NCBI GenBank assembly: GCA_963776665.1
Contig: CAVZNQ010000017.1
Location: 186,001 to 250,000 of the forward strand
DNA: 64,000 nucleotides
Reading direction: 5' to 3'
Source of the DNA: Roseiarcus sp963776665
GTDB lineage: Bacteria; Pseudomonadota; Alphaproteobacteria; Rhizobiales; Beijerinckiaceae
Part shown: positions 39,201-48,036 of the stretch, piece by piece
Position numbering within the stretch: the first letter of the stretch is position 1
Layout of the letters: each line of letters starts with the position of its first letter
The notes under the pieces: model-generated
Told to the model about the DNA's origin: nothing
Seen by the model: the letters and a program-made list of their open reading frames with translations, nothing else
The model's database searches: none
Made by a program: the position numbers and the translations under genes

Positions 39201-40643
39201 TCAGCAACAGCCAAGGCCATTGCGATAGTGCTCGGCGACGGCCGGCTCCAAGCTGCCCCAGGCTTCGAGAAAGGCCGCCCGAGATGGCATTTTCGTCCTG
39301 TACTGACGGCGGAGCTCCGCCTCCGAGGAGTCGAGATCGACCCGCACGAGCCTGCCGTCGCGCACGATCTCCTCGCCCGCAACAATGAGGCGCACGACAT
39401 GGGCCGCTTTTGCCCGCGCGAAAACAAGATCGATCGGCTCGACGGCCATGACCCCGTCACGATCGAGCGCGTCGAGATCGAGCACGAGGATATCGGCAGG
39501 CGCCCCAACGTTGAGCGCGCCGGGGCCGGGCGCCCCGTTGGCAAACCGCCCGTTGGCGACGATCGCGGAAAGCCATGCTCCCCGTTCGACCACCCTGTCG
39601 AAGCCCCAACCGCCATGGAGGAAGTGTCCGAGCCGCATCTCGCGCACGATGTCGTCGTCCTCGTCGAAGGCAGACGCGTCGACGCCGAGCGCGACCCGGC
39701 AACCGCGCCTCAGCGCCTCGGAGATCGGGGCGATGCCGCTCTTGAGGTGAAGGTTCGAACTCGGATTGGTGGCGATGATCGCGCCCGCGGCCGCAATCGC
39801 GTCGAGCTCCTCGGGTCGCGAATGGACGCAGTGGGCGAGAGTCAGGCGCGGAGACAGGAGCCCGAGCGTCCTCAGGCGCTCAACGACTCCCTCCGGATAG
39901 GCGCGGTCCGCGAAGGCGCGCTGGTACCGGGTTTCGAGCAAATGCATGTGCACCCGCCGCCCGGTGACGCGCGAGGCTTCGGCGATCCCGGCGATGAGCT
40001 CGTCCGAACACCATTGCGCACCGCTGGGCCCGAACTGGACCGAGAAGAGATCGCCCTCCGTCTCGGCAGCAATCTCTTCGACGTTGGCGATCTGCTCTAC
40101 GACCCCCGGCATCGAGGAAAGAAACTGCGTCTCGATCACCGCGCGGGCCTCGTCGGGCAGCTTCATCAACACATCGCCTTCGCCGTCGTAGACCAGCGGG
40201 TTTCGATCGCGCATGAACACAGCGAGCGTGACTCGAACTCCGACGTCCCTGGCGGCGCGGGCGACCTCTTTGACCTCCTCGACGGGCGGCATCGGCCCGT
40301 GAAAGCGGGTGTAGTGCGCCATCACCGAGCACGCGCCCGCGCGCGCGGCACGTCCGAAGGCGGCGAGCGCGCCGATATAGGGGTCGATTGAGGGCATCGC
40401 GGCGAGACGCAGCAGCCATGTCTCGAGCGGCTTGCCGGCCGCGCCAAACGACGTCGGCGACAGCGGGCGGGCGTGATCGTGCGCATTGATGAGCGCTGGC
40501 ATCGCCAACAGGCGGCGCGAGGGCGGGCCGGCGGCCGGCGCAATAGCGGCAATGAGCCCGTCCCTGAGAACAAGATCGACCGGCGGACCCGCCGGACTGC
40601 CGTCGGTCGGCAACAGGACGACGCCGGAAAGCCGGTCGGTCAT
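39201..40643 (-). CDS. Amidohydrolase, ATZ/TRZ-like (guanine/cytosine deaminase superfamily)
   Basis: A 480-residue metal-dependent hydrolase. Ligands: His55-x-His57 in PALINAHDHARP, His234 in VHMHLLE, His271 in LAHCVHS and Asp322 in GVDASAFDEDDD. HMHLLE, AHCV and the SSNLHLKSG segment are the pattern of the ATZ/TRZ family, which deaminates or dechlorinates triazines and deaminates purines. It sits 30 bases downstream of atzE. It is the best candidate in the cluster for converting an imported heterocycle towards the ring-opened ureido compounds used by AtzE and BiuH. The substrate cannot be told. Confidence 0.85.
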   Translation of the reverse strand: MTDRLSGVVLLPTDGSPAGPPVDLVLRDGLIAAIAPAAGPPSRRLLAMPALINAHDHARPLSPTSFGAAGKPLETWLLRLAAMPSIDPYIGALAAFGRAARAGACSVMAHYTRFHGPMPPVEEVKEVARAARDVGVRVTLAVFMRDRNPLVYDGEGDVLMKLPDEARAVIETQFLSSMPGVVEQIANVEEIAAETEGDLFSVQFGPSGAQWCSDELIAGIAEASRVTGRRVHMHLLETRYQRAFADRAYPEGVVERLRTLGLLSPRLTLAHCVHSRPEELDAIAAAGAIIATNPSSNLHLKSGIAPISEALRRGCRVALGVDASAFDEDDDIVREMRLGHFLHGGWGFDRVVERGAWLSAIVANGRFANGAPGPGALNVGAPADILVLDLDALDRDGVMAVEPIDLVFARAKAAHVVRLIVAGEEIVRDGRLVRVDLDSSEAELRRQYRTKMPSRAAFLEAWGSLEPAVAEHYRNGLGCC

Positions 40644-40673
40644 GGGTTGACACCCTCGGCCATATTCGCCTCG

Positions 40674-42098
40674 TTAAGACAGTCTTGCGACCGGCGCGCG
40701 AACGACGCCCTCTTGCTCCAGCGTCCGGGCGACACGGAGCGCCAGATCCTCGCGCCACGGCGCCGCGATGACCTGCACTCCGATCGGCAGCCTCTCGCCT
40801 TCACTCCACACCGGCACGGCGACCACCGGCAAACCTATGAAAGAAATCGGTTGGGTGAACAGTCCAAGGTTTGGGCGCACCAGCATTTCATGACCATCGA
40901 GCACGAATGTCTTTTGCCCGAGCCTCGGCGCCCGGCACGGGGTCGCCGGGGCGAGCAGGACGTCGACGTCGCGAAAAAGCGCAAGCGCCTCGGTCCTGAA
41001 CCGGCGACGGAATTTTTGCGCCTGTACAACCCAGGCGCCCGGAAGCATCGCCCCAGCGATCAGCCGGTCGCCAACATCGGGATCGAAATCCTGAAGGCGC
41101 GTGCGCAACCGCTCAAGATGCAGCGCGGCGCCTTCGACCATGGTGATCAGATAGGCAGCCGAACGCGCCTGTTCCGCGTCGGCGAGTTCGACCGCCCGGT
41201 CCGCCTTCAAGGCGCGCGCGACCGTATCGACGGCGGAAATCGCGCACGGGTCGGCGGAGCGGGCGAAATAACCGCCAAGCCTCGCGACGCGCAGCCCTTT
41301 GGCGCCCGCTTCGAGCGTTGGCGAAACGGGGGCCGCCGGCATGTCGGCTTGCGCCGGGTCCGCCTCGTCTCGCCCGAGCATCGCATCGTACGCGAGCGCC
41401 AGATCGCCGACCGATCGCGCGAGCGGCCCCACATGATCGAGACTGGCGACGAACGGGAATGCGCCCGCGCGCGACAGCCGGCCGTAGGTCGGCTTGAGGC
41501 CGAACAACCCGCAGAGCGAGCTCGGCACGCGTATGGACCCGTTGGTGTCCGACCCCAGGGCGACCGGAACCAGGCCACCGGCCACCGCCGCCCCCGAGCC
41601 CCCCGACGAGCCGCCGGTCATGTGGTCGAGATCGTGGGGATTGCGGGACGGACCGTCATGAGCATTCTGGCCCGTGAAGTCGTAAGCGTATTCGCCCATG
41701 TTGAGTGAGCCGATCAGAACGCCCCCGGCCGCTTCGAGGCGAGCGACCACGGTCGCGTCGGCCCCGGCCGGCGCGCGATCGCGATTGATCTTGGAGCCCG
41801 CGCGGGTCGGCAACCCTTCGATATCGAATAGGTTCTTGACCGCGAACGGCGCCCCGGCTAGGGGCCCGAGTTTCGCGCCCCGCGCCCGGGCCGCGTCGAT
41901 CGCGTCCGCTTTGGCGAGCGCGCGGGCAGCCGTGACGTCGGTGAAGGCGCCGAGGGCTCCGTTGCGGGCTTTGATGCGCTTCAGGCTCGCCTCGGCGATC
42001 TCGCGAGCGCTTGCGGTGCCCGTTTTCACCGCCGCGGCGATTGCGTGAGCCGATCCGTCGAGCAGCGCCGCCGATTCGTCGGCACGCGTCGCAGTCAC
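40674..42098 (-). CDS. atzE: 1-carboxybiuret hydrolase catalytic subunit AtzE-like (amidase signature family)
   Basis: Deaminates 1-carboxybiuret, the unstable product of cyanuric acid ring opening. Amidase-signature triad: Lys88 (PFAVKNLFDIEG), cis-Ser164 (TGGSSGGSGA) and nucleophile Ser188 (GSDTNGSIRVPSS). The 474-residue length and the upstream, overlapping small partner gene (GTGA) match the AtzE-AtzG pair, which forms a heterotetramer; AtzE needs AtzG for folding. Starts with GTG. Another amidase specificity cannot be ruled out from sequence alone, but the partner and the neighbouring biuH and atzF support this call. Confidence 0.85.
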   Translation of the reverse strand: MTATRADESAALLDGSAHAIAAAVKTGTASAREIAEASLKRIKARNGALGAFTDVTAARALAKADAIDAARARGAKLGPLAGAPFAVKNLFDIEGLPTRAGSKINRDRAPAGADATVVARLEAAGGVLIGSLNMGEYAYDFTGQNAHDGPSRNPHDLDHMTGGSSGGSGAAVAGGLVPVALGSDTNGSIRVPSSLCGLFGLKPTYGRLSRAGAFPFVASLDHVGPLARSVGDLALAYDAMLGRDEADPAQADMPAAPVSPTLEAGAKGLRVARLGGYFARSADPCAISAVDTVARALKADRAVELADAEQARSAAYLITMVEGAALHLERLRTRLQDFDPDVGDRLIAGAMLPGAWVVQAQKFRRRFRTEALALFRDVDVLLAPATPCRAPRLGQKTFVLDGHEMLVRPNLGLFTQPISFIGLPVVAVPVWSEGERLPIGVQVIAAPWREDLALRVARTLEQEGVVRAPVARLS

Positions 42099-42292
42099 GG
42101 AGCAAACACGGGCGCAGGCTCCGCGTCGTCGTCGAGCCGAACCGAAAGAAGCTTCGCCGCCTGCTCGGCCGCGATGCGCAAATGAACAATCGTCTGGGCG
42201 CGCGATTCCGGCGTCTGGGTCAGCCCGAGCAGCGGGGCCATCGCGTCCGCCAAAGCTTCGGGATCGAACGAGTCCGGTATTTCATTCGCCAT
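42095..42292 (-). CDS. atzG: AtzG-like small subunit (DUF4089)
   Basis: A 65-residue helical protein: DPEALADAMAPLLGLTQTPE, then IVHLRIAAEQAAKLLSV and an acidic tail with a Pro-rich end. This is the DUF4089/AtzG pattern, a structural partner that wraps AtzE, related to GatC in amidotransferases. It is 65 codons long, directly overlapping the atzE start. Its ATG at 42292 is chosen over an adjacent upstream GTG. Confidence 0.8.
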   Translation of the reverse strand: MANEIPDSFDPEALADAMAPLLGLTQTPESRAQTIVHLRIAAEQAAKLLSVRLDDDAEPAPVFAP

Positions 42293-42361
42293 CACGCCCC
42301 TCGATCAGCAGGCGCTCTTAGCCGCGTTCACCAGTGTTGTCGAGGGCGGACCGGGGCTCTT

Positions 42362-43897
42362 TCAATGACCTGCCATATAGCGGCCGATCGTGGTCCGGTC
42401 GGCGCCGGCTCCCGGCGTCAGATAGGCTACCTTACCGCCCGACATGACGGCGATGCGATCAGAGAGCTCAAGAATCTCGTCCAGATCCTCCGAGACCAGC
42501 AGCACCGCCGCGCCTCGATTGCGCTGCTCCATGATCTGGGCGCGGATATCGGCGACCGACGCGAAGTCGAGGCCGAAGCACGGGTTGGCGACGATCAGAA
42601 CGTCGACGTCTTCCGAGAGCTCCCGCGCCAGCACCGCACGCTGCACGTTGCCGCCCGAGAGGTCGCGGATTTGCGTTTCCGTCGAGGGCGTTTTCACGTT
42701 GTAGCGATCGATGAGATCGCGCGCCTTGGCTCGCATCGGATCGCGTGAAAGCCAGAATCCAAGGCGCGTCATCGGCGCCTTGTCGAAGCGCCGAAAGGCC
42801 ATGTTCTCGGCGACCGACATCGTCGGCACCGTCGCATTCTTCAGCGGCTCCTCCGGCAGTCCGAATATCTTGAACTTGTCGAAATGGTCCCGAATCGGCT
42901 CGAAGTCCTGATCATGAACCAGGATTTGCCCGAGTTTGATCGGTCGCTGCCCGGACAGGGCCTCCACCAACTCGCTCTGGCCGTTCCCCGACACCCCCGC
43001 GATGCCGACGATTTCGCCGGCCTGCACCTTGAGATCGAATCCGTTGACGGCGTCGCGCCCCTCATCGTTCTCCGCGAAGAGACCGGCGATCTCGAGCGTC
43101 GTTCCGCTCTTCGGCGCCGCCGTCCGTGCCGCCGAAGGCCGCACGACGGCGTCGCCGATCATCATCGCCGCCATCTCGCGCGTCGAGACGGCGCCTACCT
43201 TGCCGCCGCCGACCCGAGCGCCGCGCCTGAGCACCGTGAAGTCGTCGCAGAACGCCTCGACCTCGCGGAATTTGTGGCTGATCATCGCGACGGTGATTTC
43301 GCCGCGGTGCGCCATGTCGCGCAGGAGCCCGAGAATTTCGTCCGCCTCGCCCGGCGTCAACACCGAGGTCGGCTCGTCGAGAATGAGAAAGCGCTGGTCA
43401 AGATAGAGCAGCTTGAGGATTTCGAGCTTCTGCTTTTCTCCCGCCGCCATGCCAGAGACGGGTTTGTCGAGCGGCACCCGGAAAGGCATCCGGTCGAGGA
43501 AACTTTCCAGAGCTTTCCGCTCCTTGCGCCAGTCGATGAACGAGGGGGCGTCGGCGCGGCTGACGACAAGATTTTCCGCTGCCGTCAGCGCCGGCACCAG
43601 CGTGAAATGCTGATAGACCATGCCCACGCCCAGGGCCTGCGCGTCCTTGGGATTGCGGACGGCGACCTCAGTCCCGTCGAGCTTGAGCTCGCCCTTGTCG
43701 GGAATGTAAAAACCCATGATGCATTTGACGAGCGTCGACTTTCCCGCCCCGTTCTCGCCGAGAAGCGCGTGAAACGAACCCGCCGGAACCTGGATCGACA
43801 CATCCTGGAGGGCGCGCAACGCGCCAAAAGACTTGCTCATGCCGACTGTTTCGAGCGACGGCGCGCGGCTCGGGGCGGTTGCAGCTTGAATTGTCAT
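42362..43897 (-). CDS. BMP-family ABC transporter ATP-binding protein (two ABC domains)
   Basis: A 511-residue protein. First domain: Walker A LLGENGAGKST (47-55), Gln in VYQHFTLVPALTAAEN, and Walker B RFLILDEPTSVL. Second domain has a Walker A-like GVSGNGQSE and the signature LSGGNVQRAV. The second Walker B is altered to VLIVANPCFGLD, with Asn in place of the expected Asp-Glu pair, typical of the Nup/YufO-like nucleoside importers. It energises the two permeases at 44582 and 45496. Its ATG overlaps the biuH stop (ATGA), so biuH lies inside the transporter operon. Confidence 0.92.
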   Translation of the reverse strand: MTIQAATAPSRAPSLETVGMSKSFGALRALQDVSIQVPAGSFHALLGENGAGKSTLVKCIMGFYIPDKGELKLDGTEVAVRNPKDAQALGVGMVYQHFTLVPALTAAENLVVSRADAPSFIDWRKERKALESFLDRMPFRVPLDKPVSGMAAGEKQKLEILKLLYLDQRFLILDEPTSVLTPGEADEILGLLRDMAHRGEITVAMISHKFREVEAFCDDFTVLRRGARVGGGKVGAVSTREMAAMMIGDAVVRPSAARTAAPKSGTTLEIAGLFAENDEGRDAVNGFDLKVQAGEIVGIAGVSGNGQSELVEALSGQRPIKLGQILVHDQDFEPIRDHFDKFKIFGLPEEPLKNATVPTMSVAENMAFRRFDKAPMTRLGFWLSRDPMRAKARDLIDRYNVKTPSTETQIRDLSGGNVQRAVLARELSEDVDVLIVANPCFGLDFASVADIRAQIMEQRNRGAAVLLVSEDLDEILELSDRIAVMSGGKVAYLTPGAGADRTTIGRYMAGH

Positions 43898-44571
43898 GGC
43901 ATCGCCTCGATGAAGGCCGTCGAGCGGCCGACAGCGCCGAACACGCCGCCCTGCATCTTGACCATCTTGAGAGCGGCGAGGTGATTGCCGTAGTCGGTCG
44001 CGGCGCAGCAGTCCTCGAGCAGCACGCATTCGAATCCACGGTCGTTCGCTTCGCGCATCGTCGTATGAACGCATACGTCGGTCGTGATGCCGGTGAGCGC
44101 TATGTTTTCGATGCCCCGCGTGCGCAGCATAAGCTCGAGGTCGGTGGCGCAGAAGGATCCCTTGCCCGGCTTGTCGATGACCGGCTCGCCCGGGAGCGGC
44201 CGAAGCTCGTCGATGATTTCCCAGCCTCGCTCGCCGCGAACGAGCACCTTGCCGCAAGGTCCGGGGTCGCCAATGCCGGCGCCGATCCGCTGCGACCGCC
44301 AGCGCTTGTTCGCCGGCAGATCTGCAAGGTCGGGGCGATGCCCCTCTCGGGTGTGAATGACCAGGTATCCCTTCGACCGCGCCGCCTCGAGCAGCGCCCG
44401 GATCGGCTCGATCGGCGCGCGGGTCAGCGAAATGTCGTAGCCCATCGCATCGACGTACCCGCCTTTGCCGCAGAAGTCGGTTTGCATGTCGATGACGATG
44501 ATTGCGGTGTTCTGCGGCCGCCAGTCGCCGTTGTACGGCCAAGGATAAGGCTCGGCGTCAAAGGTCGGCAA
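43894..44571 (-). CDS. biuH: Biuret hydrolase (isochorismatase-like cysteine hydrolase)
   Basis: Hydrolyses biuret to allophanate and ammonia. A 225-residue isochorismatase-like hydrolase with triad Asp28 (IVIDMQTDFCGKGGYVD), Lys134 (DKPGKGSF) and Cys167 (GITTDVCVHTT). Gln207 in KMQGGVFG matches the biuret-binding glutamine. Residues Asp36/Lys142/Cys175/Gln215 of Rhizobium leguminosarum BiuH, as I recall them, are all offset by exactly eight. HTREGHRPDLADLPANKRW is nearly diagnostic. No ATG or GTG fits; the TTG at 44571 has GAGGACGAG upstream and follows the permease stop by ten bases. Guanylurea hydrolase is a close relative and is the main alternative. Confidence 0.88.
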   Translation of the reverse strand: MPTFDAEPYPWPYNGDWRPQNTAIIVIDMQTDFCGKGGYVDAMGYDISLTRAPIEPIRALLEAARSKGYLVIHTREGHRPDLADLPANKRWRSQRIGAGIGDPGPCGKVLVRGERGWEIIDELRPLPGEPVIDKPGKGSFCATDLELMLRTRGIENIALTGITTDVCVHTTMREANDRGFECVLLEDCCAATDYGNHLAALKMVKMQGGVFGAVGRSTAFIEAMP

Positions 44572-44581
44572 GGTCTCGTCC

Positions 44582-45499
44582 TCACTTGGCCATCGACAAC
44601 TCGCCCGGCATGTCGCGCGCCGAATGTTTGGCGCTCGACGTCGCAATCATGATGCCGAGGGTGAGGATGTAGGGCGCGGCGTTGAAGAAGTAATAGCCCT
44701 GTGTGATGCCGACCGACTGCAGCGACGGCCCGATCGCTCCCGCGGCCCCGAACAGCAGCGCGGCCGCGATGCATCGCAGAGGGTCCCAGCGAGCGAAGAT
44801 GACGAGCGCCACGGCCATGAGGCCTTGCCCAGAGGACAGACCCTGGTTCCAGGAGCCCGGATAGGATAGCGACAGGAACGCGCCGCCGACGCCGGCGAGA
44901 AAGCCGCCGACCGTCGTCGTCATGAGGCGCACGAAGTTGACGGAAATGCCCATGGCGCGCGCGGCGGCGGCGCTGTCGCCCACCGTTCTGACGACGAGTC
45001 CCCAGCGGGTGTTACGCAGGGACCAGGCGAGCAGAATCGCAAGCGCGATACCGATGAAGAACAGCGGATTGACCTGCAGCGCGCTTTTTAGGTTCGCGTC
45101 GTCGCTCCAGAATCCGAGCGGGATCGAGCCGAGCCGAGGCGCCGTCGGCTGGATATAGGGCTTGCCGAAGAAGAAGGCGACGCCAACGCCGAACAGCATC
45201 ATGGCGATGCCGACAGCGACGTCGTTGACGCGCGGCAGCCCGCAGATCGAGCCATGCATGGCGCCGAGGCACGAGCCGGCGACGCCCGCGGCGAGAACGC
45301 CGATCCAGGGCGAACCCGTGTGATAGGAGGCGGCGTAGCCGACCATCGCCCCGAGCACCAGCGTGCCTTCGAGGCCGAGATTCACCCGGCCGGATTTTTC
45401 GGTGAGACATTCGCCGAGCGCGACGAACATGAAGGGGGTCGACACCCGGATCGCGCCCCCGAGCATGGCGATGAGGACTGTGATGACGGCGTCGTTCAT
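44582..45499 (-). CDS. BMP-family ABC transporter permease 2
   Basis: A 305-residue inner-membrane permease of the nucleoside/BMP-type importer (YufQ/NupC-like) with about eight helices. Markers are ECLTEKSGRVNLGLEGTLVLG, DVAVGIAMMLFGVGVAFF and the cytoplasmic coupling region VGDSAAAARAMGISV. It overlaps the first permease by four bases (ATGA). BiuH follows ten bases downstream. Confidence 0.9.
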   Translation of the reverse strand: MNDAVITVLIAMLGGAIRVSTPFMFVALGECLTEKSGRVNLGLEGTLVLGAMVGYAASYHTGSPWIGVLAAGVAGSCLGAMHGSICGLPRVNDVAVGIAMMLFGVGVAFFFGKPYIQPTAPRLGSIPLGFWSDDANLKSALQVNPLFFIGIALAILLAWSLRNTRWGLVVRTVGDSAAAARAMGISVNFVRLMTTTVGGFLAGVGGAFLSLSYPGSWNQGLSSGQGLMAVALVIFARWDPLRCIAAALLFGAAGAIGPSLQSVGITQGYYFFNAAPYILTLGIMIATSSAKHSARDMPGELSMAK

Positions 45500-46638
45500 T
45501 TGCGGTCCTGTCCGCTTCCAGGCCGGAAGATGGCAAAACGTCCGTAGAGAGTTTCGGAGGTCAACAGAACGACGAAGATCAATCCCTGCAGCACCAGCAC
45601 TGTCGCGTCGGGTAGATCCATCCGCCGCTGAATGAGGCCGCCCGAGGCGACGAGCCCGCCGAGCAGAATGGCGACCGGAGGGATTACCAGCGGATTGTGC
45701 CGGGCGAGGAACGACACCAGGATGCCGGTAAAGCCATAGCCGGCCGCCAGCGAAGCATTGGCGCGGCCCTGGATCGCCGCCACTTCGAAGAAGCCCGCAA
45801 GGCCGGCGCAGGCGCCGGCGATCGCGGAGCAGGCGACGATCAACCGCCCGACCGGCAGCCCCTGCGCGAGCGCAGCGCGAAAATTGCCCCCGGTCACCCG
45901 CGCCGCGAACCCGAAGGTCGTGCGCGCCATGAGGAAATAGAGCGCGACGCACAGGATGATGCCGTAGGCGAATCCCCAGTGCACCTGAGTGCCCGGAATC
46001 TTGCCGACCATATAGGCGTCGCCGATCGGCATGGTCGACGGCTTGTTGGGATTGGAAAGGTCGCGAAGCGCCCCCTCGACGAAGAAGTTCATGATCGCGA
46101 TGCCGATATAGGTCAGCAGAAGCGATGAAATCGTCTCGTTGACGCCGCGCGCGTAGCGCAGGAAGCCGCTGAGGCCGACCCAGAAGGCGCCGACGATCAT
46201 CGCAATGATCGCCATGAGGACAAGCGCGACAATCGGGGGGGCGGCGCCGACCAGCGGAATGGCGAGCGCGCCGGCCGCGAATCCGCCGAGCACCAGTGCG
46301 CCCTCGCCACCGATCATGATGAGGCCGATGCGGGCGGGAATCGCGACCGCGAGGGCGGTCAGGATCAAGGGCGCGGAGCGCTGGAGCGTGTTCTGGAACG
46401 AGAACGCTGTGCCGAACCCGCCCCGCCAGACGTATGCGACGAAATCGGCCGGCGACTTCCCGATCGCCAACAGAAACACAGCGAACAGCGCCGCCGCGAC
46501 AAGGAGCGCAAACAGCGGAATGACGACATATTCCGAATTGACGCGCAGCCGATCGGCAAAGTCCGACCCGGCTGCACGCGACGCGACCGGATCGACCATG
46601 CCGCGCGGCGCGCCGGTTGCGACAGGCGGATTCGACAC
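45496..46638 (-). CDS. BMP-family ABC transporter permease 1
   Basis: A 380-residue permease (YufP/NupB-like) with about ten helices. Markers are IPARIGLIMIGGEGALVLGG, GVNETISSLLLTYIGIAIM and a coupling stretch ARVTGGNFRAALAQGLPVGR. It begins with GTG at 46638, preceded by AAGGGAACGAG, 20 bases after the binding-protein stop. Forms a heterodimer with the product of 44582. Confidence 0.9.
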   Translation of the reverse strand: MSNPPVATGAPRGMVDPVASRAAGSDFADRLRVNSEYVVIPLFALLVAAALFAVFLLAIGKSPADFVAYVWRGGFGTAFSFQNTLQRSAPLILTALAVAIPARIGLIMIGGEGALVLGGFAAGALAIPLVGAAPPIVALVLMAIIAMIVGAFWVGLSGFLRYARGVNETISSLLLTYIGIAIMNFFVEGALRDLSNPNKPSTMPIGDAYMVGKIPGTQVHWGFAYGIILCVALYFLMARTTFGFAARVTGGNFRAALAQGLPVGRLIVACSAIAGACAGLAGFFEVAAIQGRANASLAAGYGFTGILVSFLARHNPLVIPPVAILLGGLVASGGLIQRRMDLPDATVLVLQGLIFVVLLTSETLYGRFAIFRPGSGQDRK

Positions 46639-46658
46639 CGGCTCGTTCCCTTCAGCGG

Positions 46659-47774
46659 TCAGGTCGTCGAGCCGACAACGCCCTCCAGGAGATAGTCCAT
46701 CTTGTCGAGGAACGGATCGAGGTTGTCGTAGGTCTTGTCGATCACGACCTTGCCCTTATTATCCTTGAGCGGCCCGACGTAGATCGGCTTCTTGGCCTTG
46801 AGGCCCTCGATGGCGGCGAGCGCGGCTTTCTGCCCCTCCGGGGTGGCCCCGGCGCCAAACGGGGTGTTCTGCACGAAATCGACCTCGTATCCGCCGGCGG
46901 TGAAGTTCGGCAGGGTCTTGCCCTCAGCGAGATCGGTGGCGTAGCCCTTGTAGATCGTGATCCATTTGTATTCGGCGCCGGTGATGAAGCCCTTCGGCGC
47001 CAGCGGCGCCTGGCTCGCATTGTGGCCGCAGGTCTTCACGCCTCGCTTTTCCCCGGTCTCGATGACGACCTTCGGTCCGTCGACATGACAGGTGATGACG
47101 TCGCAACCGGCGTCGACCAGGGCGTTCGCGGCCTCGGCTTCGCGGACCGGCAGCGACCAGTCGCCGGTGAAGATCACCTGCACCGTCGCGTTCGGATTGA
47201 CCGAACGGGCTCCGAGCAAGACCGAATTGATGTTGCTGAGCACGCTCGCGATCGGCTTCGCCGCCACGAATCCGATCTTGTTGGATTTGGTCGACAGGCC
47301 GGCGGCGACGCCGTTCACGTAGTGCGCCTGATTGAGGTAGCCGAAATAAGAGCCGGCGTTCTTCGGATCCTTGTCCTTGTTCCAAAGCGGCGCCGCGTGC
47401 CGGAACTGGACGTCCGGATACTTCTTCGCCAGGTCGACGACGAAGGGCGTATAGTAGCCGAACGACGTCGCCAAAATGAGTCCGGCGCCGTCGAGGTTGA
47501 TCATCGACTCCATCGATTTTGACACCGCGTCGGTTTCTGGGACGTTCTCTTCCTCGACGACCTTGACCCCCGGCACTTCCTTCAGCGACTTGATCGCGAC
47601 CGCGTGGGCCTGGTTCCAGCCGAAATCGTCACGCGCGCCGACATAAACGATCCCGACCGTCAGATCGGCGGCGGCGAAAGCGCGGTTGAGCGCGCCGAGA
47701 TCGAGCGCCGCTCCCACTGCCCCAAGGGCGGCGGACTTGAGAAGGCTGCGGCGAGAGAAACCCGTTGCTGACAT
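46659..47774 (-). CDS. BMP family ABC transporter substrate-binding protein
   Basis: A 371-residue periplasmic protein with a Tat-type signal (GFSRRSLLKSAALGAVGAAL). The mature domain, VGIVYVGARDDFGWNQAHAV, ATSFGYYTPFVVDLAKKYPDV and VDAGCDVITCHVDG, is of the BMP/PnrA-like purine nucleoside-binding family. First gene of the operon. Ligand likely a nitrogen heterocycle or ureido compound given the downstream enzymes. I chose the ATG at 47774 because GAGG lies eight bases upstream and the signal peptide begins there. Confidence 0.9.
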   Translation of the reverse strand: MSATGFSRRSLLKSAALGAVGAALDLGALNRAFAAADLTVGIVYVGARDDFGWNQAHAVAIKSLKEVPGVKVVEEENVPETDAVSKSMESMINLDGAGLILATSFGYYTPFVVDLAKKYPDVQFRHAAPLWNKDKDPKNAGSYFGYLNQAHYVNGVAAGLSTKSNKIGFVAAKPIASVLSNINSVLLGARSVNPNATVQVIFTGDWSLPVREAEAANALVDAGCDVITCHVDGPKVVIETGEKRGVKTCGHNASQAPLAPKGFITGAEYKWITIYKGYATDLAEGKTLPNFTAGGYEVDFVQNTPFGAGATPEGQKAALAAIEGLKAKKPIYVGPLKDNKGKVVIDKTYDNLDPFLDKMDYLLEGVVGSTT

Positions 47775-48036
47775 TGCTGACGTCCTCATGGTCGAAAGGT
47801 TCAGGCGAAACCCGAGCCTCGCTTTTTGCAAAGTCCATGCCGCGTGGTCGTGCTTGACCTCATTGGGGTTTGTCGCCTCATCTTTCGGCGCCTCGCCCGA
47901 ATGTTGAGCGCAGACGCCTAGCTTTTCCTCCGACACTGAGTTTGGCTTGCGCAATTGCGCCCAAGCTGAATTTGCCCGGCTCTTGCTTTCGTCGGATGCT
48001 GCCCCGCTGGGAAAACTCGCAAGGGACTTGAACGAC
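47775..48036. promoter_or_regulatory. Divergent promoter region between the BMP operon and atzF
   Basis: The 262-base gap separates two divergent transcription units of one pathway and should hold both promoters. GCGCAATTGCGC (47949-47960) is a perfect 12-bp palindrome and could be an operator. I saw no site with correct sigma-54 spacing and no good NtrC consensus. Confidence 0.4.

Noticed and set aside
43898..44542. N-terminal extension of the BMP-type ATPase frame to 44542
   Set aside because: The extension is a shadow of biuH; the ABC domain starts at the ATG overlapping the biuH stop.
47941..47960. Possible sigma-54 promoter (TTGGC ... TTGC) upstream of atzF
   Set aside because: GG and GC are separated by 11 bases, not 10, and the TGGCAC core is poor.
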